DNA of 64,000 bases from Undaria pinnatifida (lineage: Eukaryota > Sar > Phaeophyceae > Laminariales > Alariaceae), in contig JABAKD010000006.1 of assembly GCA_012845835.1 (NCBI GenBank), positions 5,203,044 through 5,267,043 of the forward strand, read 5' to 3'. How positions within the stretch are numbered: position 1 is the stretch's first letter; the number at the start of each line of letters is the position of its first letter. Shown here in pieces: positions 56,230 through 64,000 of this stretch. The position numbers and the translations under genes were made by a program. The notes under the pieces were generated by a model that was not told where the DNA came from, searched no databases, and saw nothing but the letters and a program-made list of their open reading frames with translations.

Positions 56230-58080
56230 CGCGTTAGGGGTGCGGGAGATGTAAGTGTTAATATTTTGTAGATGTTAGTGCAGCGCAAGACTTCCAAAGT
56301 AGTGACTACATAGGCAACCTCCTGATCAACACGTGAAGAATGTTCTGCACTACGTCGTAGTCAGGCCTTTGTGCCTATTTATACCTGACACGAGCACATT
56401 CGGTGTGTGCGCGTGACGAGGAAGGGCTATACTCGTCATTGTTGCGGAATTTGGTCGTGTTGAAACTGTTCCATTCCTCCTGCCGACTGAATGCTGCCAG
56501 CAATAACCCTTTGGATAGATAAGATGTATTTTTCAAGACAGATGAAAAAATACCAGGATGTTACCACCAGGACAACTTTACCAAGGGCGATTTCGGTACG
56601 TCATAATTCTGCGCACTACCACTACATATCCCATATGGAGGGGAATAAATTTGGCAATAGTGAAAAATCTTACTGTATATCGATGGCAATCTTACCCATA
56701 TTAGGGTATTTATTGAAAAAAAATGTTTCAAATACGTCAGCTTTAAGTTCAATCAAATTAGTCTAGTCTAGTCTAATGGTTTATAAACAAATACTCGGAG
56801 TATCACGAACAAAATATACAACAATACCAGCTGAGAAATACATTAGCTATCATACAGTACCGGCCTGCTCATAAGAAACCAGAAATCGGGCTCAGCCAAC
56901 CACCGCCCCAACATACAGAAATCAGTGTGGCATTCGCCACCCAGGCTGGTCACTTCCTCAATCTTTTACAAATCGAAGGCTGACTTTCTTCAAAGGAGCT
57001 TTCTTATGAGCGGGCCGGTACTGCGCTTCAGCTATTTTATAAAAACACAACCAACAAAATACGCCAGCTATGAGTTCGATCGATACTCATCTTTCGAATT
57101 TGCATGATGCCCTGGCCTCGCGTTTCTACACATGTTTGTCGTCTATCATACAACAGCGCCACGATCACATCTACAAGTAGGAACCACACCAGTAGTACAG
57201 GTAGGTGTAAACACAGGATCACAATACTGAACGCAAAACTGCAAGGACCCTTTGCTATTATTATTAATATGAAATCGAGCTTTATGTTTCTGCCCATATC
57301 AATACAGCCCTACGAGGGTATCTTCCTGGCGACTGATGACATGAAATGGCATCTCTACGACAACAGCACTCGCACAGTAGCACCATCACCCTATCTGCGC
57401 GTACAACCACACCAAGGGTAGGAACATCAGTGCGTGCTACGCAAGTACTTATACAAACAATAGCAGGGTACGCACAAGTACAAGCAACTTCTCGGTATGC
57501 CCACTCCTGTGTTTACACCCATGCATACAGTAGCAGTGATGAACAAATGACGCAAATATAAGGGACAGTTACTATTTATTATGATATGTAAATGTTCCTT
57601 ACATTTACATTCATGGCAGTAGCTATAACTGCAACGCTGTCCAGAAGCCACGAGGCCGTCTAGAAGCTCTCTACACGTTTCTACACCACCACTGCTGGGT
57701 GCACACTACGAGGCCATCCCCCTGACAGCACCAGACACATTTGTACAACAACAGCACTCCTACCGCAGCATGAGCACGTACCGATTGACAACACCACCAG
57801 CTCATGTACTTGTACGACCACACCGGATTTACGTACACGAGTACAAGCCAAAGAGTATGCCTACAAACATCAGAAAGAAGACTAAATTAGACAGAAATAT
57901 AAAGATTGTTTAGAGAAAATATAAATATTGTAGCGCTCCTTACATTTCCGTTAGTAACTTTACAGCACTACTAGGGCATCCTACCACACTCTGTTGTACA
58001 GTAAATCACATTTTTCTACAAAAACAGCAACAACAGCAGTAACACAGCAGCACAAGTACCTGCCGCTCACCACAGCACAA
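56230..58080. other. unassigned AT-richer stretch
   Basis: No gene recognised. A short (TAGTC)n run lies at 56758-56776. Many ACAGCAGCAC words occur from 57700 onwards, without a period. Confidence 0.35.
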
Positions 58081-58235
58081 ACGACTTGCCGCTCACAGCA
58101 GCACGACGACAACCTGCCACTGACAGCACCGTCATCACATCTACACGTAAATCAACACCAATAGTACGAACAGCAGAACGCGCGACACACTGTACATGGA
58201 GAGTTGTCGCCGAGGGAATGGAAAGTGTATTACGA

Positions 58236-58648
58236 TTACTCGTATGCATCATCTACTTTGCGCACCTGTCGGTCGTTCCCCAGTTTATCTGTTGCTTTCA
58301 CCGTGAAAAAACGAGTTTTGCCAGCATTTCCTCCGCTTCTTGCGGCACCGCTTTCCCGCCGTCCCAGTTGACCAGTGCTCCCCAAAACCGCCTGAACGCA
58401 TTCATCTACGATCTCAGCCCGGCAGTTCGCCAGTATGCAGCTTTCCGCATACGAGTTGTGTTGGGCCAGGGACACCGAATGGAGGGCGCAGTATCCGTTG
58501 GGGAGCGCTTGTTTGATCTCCAAGCCACCTTGCAAGAATGCCGCACCACTAATCGCCGCCAGACCACAATGTACATCCTTTCTCTCGCAGCAAGTTCCTG
58601 CCCCGTAGGACGGCCGAGTGTTCCAAGTCGCAGGTGTGTGTTGTGACT
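58236..58648 (-). CDS. candidate exon, unrecognised (weak OTU-like motif)
   Basis: The minus strand is open from an acceptor-like GGTACAG at about 58649 to TAA at 58236. The middle reads EIKQALPNGYCALHSVSLAQ and then CRAEIVDECVQAVL. The PNGYC-AL-HS pattern followed by an R-x-EIV helix recalls the cysteine-centred start of OTU-type proteases, but the usual Asp is absent and no His partner is seen. The plus strand is also open here for 186 codons (58086-58646), so this may be chance. Confidence 0.25.
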
Positions 58649-58899
58649 GTACCTAGCTCCTCCACGTCGTCCATGGTTCCTCCCTGGCGCCTCGTGGCTG
58701 CCTTGCGCTAGATGAGGAGTGTCTGCGGCGCCCTTACACGGGGAGTATCCCGAACCGACACGGCCGCACCACCACTCTTCGTGGCCCATCCTCATTGGTC
58801 GACTCTGCCGAGACTGTCAGTTTGTTCCCAGGATAGCTAATCGCCAAGAGATTACTACCCCTAGAATCGCACTCGAATTAGATACGTATTTTAAGTCCC

Positions 58900-59178
58900 T
58901 CACAAAGTCCAAGTGTTTTTGTTTTTTTTGGGGACAAAAAATGTCCCCAAAAGGTCGTCCAGTTCTAAAAGGGTTAAGACATGTTCTTCTTAACGCAAAC
59001 CCCAATTTGGACAAAAGTAAAGCTGTTTCCACGGGATGAAGAATCCCATGGCCTAGGTACACAGCGAGAATCACTGAAAACAAAAGTGGCCTATTTCCGA
59101 CGATTTTAGAATAAGGAGCCCCGTCATTCAGAAAACGTTTTCGCCAAAAACCGGTATACCTCTATCGTAGCACGCGTC
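58900..59178. mobile_element. family A element, copy A8 (left end altered)
   Basis: The right part matches A2 and A4 (CCATGGCCTAGGTACACAGC, AAGGAGCCCCGTCATTCAGA) and ends CCTCTATCGTAGCACGCGTC at 59178. The left part holds the TTTTGGGGACA hairpin (58926-58952) instead of the normal start. Confidence 0.65.
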
Positions 59179-59184
59179 AAGATG

Positions 59185-59620
59185 TTTGTTCAAGGACTAC
59201 CGCATAGAAGTGCTGGGAGGATTGCGCGAGCGAAGGCCTTCGAAGTCGTGCTTCGGCTGACTGATTCTACGGTAGCCCCTCCCCCTAAACCAGCGATCCC
59301 CCCCCCCCCCGTTAACGAACGTTTCATGGCTGCTCGACACGAGGAATGATGCCATATGAAGAAAACATCTTTAAGTATTCCCTTGGTTGCAAAGGACTAT
59401 TGAACGATGACATCGAGGTGGCAAGGGGCACCGTATTTCGAGAGATACGGCCGGGAGTTGGTTTCAAACCAGCGATCTCGTTCAAGAGAAGTTGGGGGGG
59501 GGGTACCGTAGATAAACTCGGTTGAAAGTTCGAGCTGATCCTCTTAGGGGCTCAGAAAATTCTCAGAAACTTCTGCTGCATCCCTACGGTGGGACGACTC
59601 TAGACTTGAAATCACGAGCG
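59185..59620 (+). repeat. family C element interrupted by B3
   Basis: 59190-59256 matches the first half of the copy at 39.6 kb (CGCATAG..GTG, GCGCGAGCGAAGGCCTTCG). 59550-59610 matches its second half (CCCTACGGTGGGACGACTCT). Element B3 sits between. Confidence 0.65.
59259..59520. mobile_element. family B element, copy B3 (inside a family C copy)
   Basis: GACTGATTCTACGGTAGCCC start, GTACCGTAGATAAACTCGGT end; AACGAACGTTTCATGGCTGC inside. The insertion point within family C is clear from the 39.6-kb copy. Confidence 0.8.
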
Positions 59621-59828
59621 GTTGGAGTCATGTAGCAAAGCATGCTCCAATAGTTCAGGACGGAACACCAGACGGATTTTCTACATGTGGCCGAAAACCG
59701 ATATTGCTGGCAACCTGCGGTCGTTGGTGACAGTAGAGTGGAGAGGGAAGGAAATCGGTGAGGGCGGCCGCGACTTTTTTCTACTACGCTAAAACCTGTA
59801 TTCCCACTGGGTACATTGACGACAAGGC

Positions 59829-60898
59829 ATGGAAGGCAATGGCATGAAATTCAAAACCAAGAATACGCTCCAACCCCGCGAAGCAGGAGCACGTGCGGGA
59901 GAGGGACGGAATGCTGACGAGGTGGACATGCTGGTCGAGACCCTTGCGCTAGCCTCGGTGGAAGGAAGCACACAGAAGGTGTACTGGTCGATATGGCAAA
60001 CCTGGTGCCGCCTCAGAACGATAGAAGGCAATAAATATTTGGTTCGCAGAAACGGATTGGGAAGACGAAGCAGTAAAACCGTTGACAATTTACATGGCCC
60101 TACGATGATTTGCGTTTAAACACTAACGTCAAACGATCCGAGGATGTTTCCGTAAAATGTGGGGGGGTGTGGGAGTTGTTTGCGTCCCTCTGCATTGTGC
60201 TCGCCATAAGAAAATGAATGGATACCTAGAGCGGGCGGAAACTATGACGTACGCACCCGGGTTAGGATACCGCTTACGTGGAACATGTTAACAAAACGGA
60301 TGGAGATTGTCATGGAGGTAGGGTCTGAGGGGTCGGTGATCTGGGGCGGACTTGCTTTGCCATTTCGCCTTTTGTGCCGAGCCTCTACATTTTGAGCATA
60401 CGGTAACGGACTCGTGTATCCTGACTCCTGCCTGACTTGAAGGGACTTGGTTTTCTTTGGCGGAGCTGTTCAACTCGCGTGGGAAGACAGGATGACAGGA
60501 GACAGAATAGAAGCGACGTTCCGTGCGCCGAAGTCAGACAGAAAAAAGGTTGGGAGTGGTCGTGACAAGGACCAGAGTAGTCGTAGGGAGTGTTTGAGGA
60601 TGGGAAGAGTAACGGGGCGCTGGAATTTCTTATTGATCTTCTGGACATTGGTCCCGAGCTGGATTGATCAGCACCTTTGATGTGGATTCAGAAGGCGACC
60701 ACATGGACGGTAGTCATGCGCACGACGGTAACACAGGCGTTGGGACGGACGATACAGGGAGTTTTGGGTAGAGATCCGGTCCCATACGCGCTACGCTTAG
60801 GCGGGATCGGAGGGGTCACTCATGTAACCGCCCGAGGCGCATCAGATATTCAAATGAACAGAGCGGGTAGATGTAAGTCATTGGAATGGTTAATGTAG
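59829..60898 (+). mobile_element. tyrosine-recombinase element fossil (DIRS- or Crypton-type, broken)
   Basis: 59829-60115 encodes an N-terminal core-binding region (ALASVEGSTQKVYWSIWQTW is the recognisable SAM-like helix). 60480-60560 resembles the beta-strand region before the active site. 60770-60885 has the C-terminal catalytic signature (LRLGGIGGVTHVTARGASD followed by R-AGRCKS). Such recombinases cut and join DNA through a tyrosine. They are carried by DIRS-like retroelements and by Crypton DNA transposons, and I cannot tell which from the gene alone. The DIRS-like RT fossil at 49-50.7 kb favours DIRS. The copy is broken at several points and looks old. Confidence 0.65.
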
Positions 60899-60899
60899 G

Positions 60900-61430
60900 A
60901 GAAGGAGGTGAAGGAGCTCATTTTGTTTCACAAGCACTACCACCTAGGAAAAAAGGTATAAGAAGTTTAGTATACTATTACGAAGACCTATTGTTAACAG
61001 GATGAAATCACACAATTAAGGGAAGCATGGCCACCTTTCAGGTGAGCTCTTCTACGCTACGGCTGTGTTGGATTGAGGCTCTGTTTACCCGGTAAGACCA
61101 GTCAACAAGGTACACTTGCGTCAAAGGCAAGCGAAACAAAGACGGGTGTTTTCTCGCCCCCTTTTTTGTTTAGTAAGTCATCCTGCTAACAGCGGATCTC
61201 CGTAATAGGCGTTTTTAGATATGATCGGGCTTCCCAGCGGAGAAAACTGTGGCCAGTTGTATCGTTTTTTCGTGGTAATGGGCCAAGACGTAAAAGTAAG
61301 AAGCGGGCTAGCCCGAGGGCATATTCGTCTGGGAACATAGTATCCCATTGTTCCCTCGTTGTGTCTTCGCGGGCATTTAGTTTACTGCGGAAATTATTGC
61401 CACAATTCTTGAGTCTAATGCGTACAACAA
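60900..61430. other. unassigned stretch
   Basis: Nothing recognised. Confidence 0.3.
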
Positions 61431-61431
61431 A

Positions 61432-61632
61432 TTGAAATATTGAAGTAGTTTGAATATATAGTTTGCAAAGAGGCGTTAAGAGAGTTGTAGGGTGGAAGGA
61501 AAGTAATAAAAAGTACGAGCAGGAGGATTTGGTGGCGGTCAGATAAACGGCACCAACGAAGCTGGTAGTTGAGCAGTAGGCTCTAAGAACGGCAGAGTGC
61601 AACGAAAGGACCAGATAGTACAAGCAGTGTTG
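61432..61632 (+). repeat. family F repeat, copy 2
   Basis: Partner of 43715-43905. It has an extra segment of about 30 bases after GTTTGCAA. Confidence 0.7.
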
Positions 61633-61633
61633 A

Positions 61634-63470
61634 TTGAATCAGGTGTTTCATCGTTTTTTCCCACCATCCCACCCTAAAGCTCATAAGAGGGGGGGAAGGG
61701 GAGCAGCGAAGAAGCCATACAGACTGCGGCACAACTTGTTCACCGGACTGTTGCAAGATCATGCTATCGCGGTCAGGCGCCGCGAGCTACTCGACCGATG
61801 TGACGTGAGGCTACCGGCGTGCGCCGCCGGGTGGACTACGGGCGGCGAGGTGCTGCGATGGATGCGCCACCACCACCACTGGCGAAGGGGGGGAGCGCCA
61901 GTGCCCAAGCCCAGGAACCGGAAGTGCCGCAGGGCTTCGAGGTGTGGTGCCGGCAGACGCCGCCAGTGACTAGTGAATCACCGGCGCCCCTGCCTGCTGC
62001 GACGTCCATGTCGCAACAACAGGAGGCGCTGGTGTCTGGTTCACCGTCGGAGCACCCGCAGCGTGCATCGTCCCTGTCGCAACGAGTGGGGACGCCGGCA
62101 TCAGGTGCATCGTTGGAGTCGCCGCCGCCTGCGTCATCCATGGCGTAGCGTCAGGAAACACCGGAGGCCTGTGCATCGCCGGAGCTCCCGCCGCCTGCGC
62201 CGTCCATACCGCAGCGGCAGGAAGCGCCGATGGCTAGCTCGTCGCCGAAGCCTGTGATCGCGCCTCCTCCCCCTGCCTCAACGGTGCAGCAACAGCAGCA
62301 ACCGCGGGTAACGCCGGCGGTAACGCGGTCGGCTCCACGGCGATAGGGGGGCATGAGTCAACAGTATGGCTTCGTTTCGATGTTATCCGCACGGGAGGAC
62401 ATCGACATGGGCATTGCCGACCAGTCCCCGCCGTATACGCCCCCCTTGATCTGCCTGCATGCCCAGCGAGAGAGTTTGTGACACCCGACATGTATACCCC
62501 GGCATGCGCGGACGTGTCCTCGGATGTGTGGTATCGTGCTATGAAGGTAGAGAGCGGTGGTTGATCGGCGCGGGGACTTTCGGCGCTGAGATGGACGCGA
62601 CATTTGGTGGTACGTGTCAACGAAACGGCATCGACGTGATCCCATCCAGGTAGGTCTATTCTTAAGAGGTTAACGAGGTTGGGCTGCTCTCAAACGCCCC
62701 CCCCCGAAATCAGCGACTTTCTTTAACGAACGTTTCGTTGCTGCTCGATACAAGGAAACGTGCTATGAACAGGACACTTTCACATATTTTCTTGTTTGCA
62801 AAGGACTATCGACCGATGACGTCGGGGTGGCAAGGGGCACGGTATTTCAGGAGGTACGGGTGTGGGCTGGTTTCAAAACCGACGAATTCGGTGAAGAAAA
62901 GCTGGGGGGGCTACCGTAGAACGACTCTTTGGTAGAGCGGTGCAGGCAGAGGGAAGATTTGTAGCGAGGGGCTTTGGGCAACCTGCAGGCGTTGACTTCT
63001 TCGAGGCTTTTCCCCCGTGCCCATCCGCTGCGAGCATTCGCCTGCTGGCTACGATTGCGTGCGAGCTGGACTGAACTTGTACCGTTTCGATACTGAACAA
63101 GCGTTTGTCCAGTCTGAGCTGAATGTGGATGTTTACGTGCGGATGTGGGGCGATGTCCGGCAAGGTGGTCAAGTTGTGCCGCAGTCTGTATGGCTTGAAG
63201 CAGGCGTAGTGACAATGGCACCATCACCTGTTGCGCGGTATGAGGGGTCTTGGGTTTGAGCAGTGTGAGGTTTATGCGTGCGTGATGCGTTTGTTAAAAG
63301 AGGGGGCCGTTTCCATTGTGGTAGTAGTACACGTAGACGATATTTCTGCGATGGGGCTTAAGAGCAGGTGTGACAGGTTTTGTGAGGATCTGAACCAGTT
63401 CGTTCCTATCGTTAACCTGAGGAGGTTGCGGTGGTACGCAGGTTGAACCAACGGCAACGTAGCATGATCA
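61634..63470 (+). mobile_element. Ty1/copia-type element fossil: integrase-RT linker and reverse transcriptase (broken)
   Basis: About 61820-62350 is a Pro/Ser/Gln-rich linker typical of the copia polyprotein between integrase and reverse transcriptase (ending TPAVTRSAPRR). 62470-62650 corresponds to the start of the RT domain (WYRAMKVE). 62940-63215 is RT with GVDFFEAFPPCPSA and QAFVQSELNVDVYVRM. 63290-63440 carries the VVHVDDI catalytic block. A family B element (B4) sits inside the RT region. The copy is broken at several points and its LTRs are not in view. Confidence 0.75.
62678..62937. mobile_element. family B element, copy B4 (inserted in the copia fossil)
   Basis: AACGAACGTTTCGTTGCTGC, TTTTCTTGTTTGCAAAGGAC, TATCGACCGATGACGTCGGG and the end GGGGGGGCTACCGTAGAACG plus ACTC are all present. 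The start is diverged. Confidence 0.75.
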
Positions 63471-63587
63471 GGACTAATGGCATCGCATGCCATACATAGC
63501 CCGGTAGGCAATGCCAATACTTGAACGAGGTGGTACGATGCAGCATTCATGCAGATCTCGGACGTGCGCGCGATGAACGAACGTAGG

Positions 63588-63688
63588 CACGCCCCCCCCC
63601 GCCCCCTTCTACCCCCCCCCCCCCCCCCTTTCTACCTCCCCCCCCTTCTACTCCCCCCCCCCCCCCCCCCTTCTACCCCTTACCCCCC
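63588..63688 (+). repeat. poly-C / (C)nTTCTA simple repeat
   Basis: Alternating poly-C runs and CTTCTAC words, separating the two copia pieces. Confidence 0.9.
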
Positions 63689-64000
63689 GCACACCCGTCA
63701 CAATACCCCAAACGCCGCGTAACCTTTATCCCCAACTGACGTGCAGTCTCACGCAGAACAACATCGTGAGCTTGGCCGAGAGAACAGTGTAAGTCGTTGA
63801 CGTCGATCCAGCGTTGCTTACCAGGATTTATCACTGCTGCAGCAAATGCGAGGGGGTTCGCGTGCCTCTCTACCCTCGTAGCTTTGACGTAATTCCCAAA
63901 GTTTTTCTTACGGAAAGGTACACGTCCATCAAGCATGTGAGCGCCTGTGCGGTCAAGCGTGGTGACGTGCCCCTCCTGAATGGCATTGAAAGAACACAGA
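63673..64000 (-). mobile_element. second copia-type fragment, minus strand, running off the right edge
   Basis: The minus-strand frame is open from the window edge to 63673. It reads the pre-integrase part of a copia polyprotein: DRTGAHMLDGRVPFRKK, then the zinc-binding type block DVNDLHCSLGQAHDVVL with C-x2-C in YCDGCAGGKG. It faces the plus-strand copia fossil, so it is a separate insertion. It is cut at the poly-C repeat. Confidence 0.75.

Overview
The window looks like gene-poor nuclear DNA of a eukaryote. It has no bacterial operon structure and no rRNA or convincing tRNA genes. The one clear host gene is split into seven phase-compatible GT-AG exons over about 16 kb. Most of the rest is decayed transposable elements, small dispersed repeats, mini- and microsatellites and homopolymer G/C runs. 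The long introns, the aquaporin sequence and the mix of copia, DIRS-like, hAT and small inverted-repeat elements fit a stramenopile, most likely a brown alga. That assignment is inference, not proof.

Layout. 0-5 kb: a hAT transposase fragment (minus strand, about 0.6-1.3 kb), a duplicated GGTCGGGTC-rich block (1.8-2.6 kb) and a CCATGG-rich repeat field (2.6-4.6 kb). 5.2-8.2 kb: an old copia remnant between two diverged direct repeats that look like its LTRs, with a minisatellite inside. 8.3-11.8 kb: an inverted-repeat element (family A) and two minisatellites, one ending just beyond the aquaporin stop codon. 11.8-28 kb: the aquaporin gene, minus strand, with repeat-filled introns of 0.4-8.1 kb. 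28-34 kb: tRNA-like SINE candidates, a long TTG microsatellite and poly-G/poly-C tracts. 34-39.4 kb: two copies of a 570-bp repeat (family D), each followed by a strongly pyrimidine-rich block, then a 100-bp tandem repeat. 39.5-48.2 kb: more small elements (families A, B, C, F, G), G-rich arrays, a TATGATAG array and a 73-bp tandem repeat. 48.5-51 kb: a family A element followed by a broken DIRS-like reverse transcriptase/RNase H. 51-59 kb: mostly unrecognised, with a few weak coding-like stretches. 59-64 kb: a nested stack of small elements, a tyrosine-recombinase fossil of the DIRS/Crypton type, a copia integrase-to-reverse-transcriptase fossil interrupted by a family B element, and a second copia piece on the opposite strand running off the right edge.

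The genes do not form a pathway. The aquaporin is the only confident cellular function: a membrane channel for water or small neutral solutes. Its expression needs removal of introns that hold most of the repeat families seen elsewhere in the window. The most novel material is the set of small non-autonomous repeat families (A, B, C, D, J and the SINE-like family S). Their ends, duplications and nested insertions can be read directly here. I found no complete new gene system.
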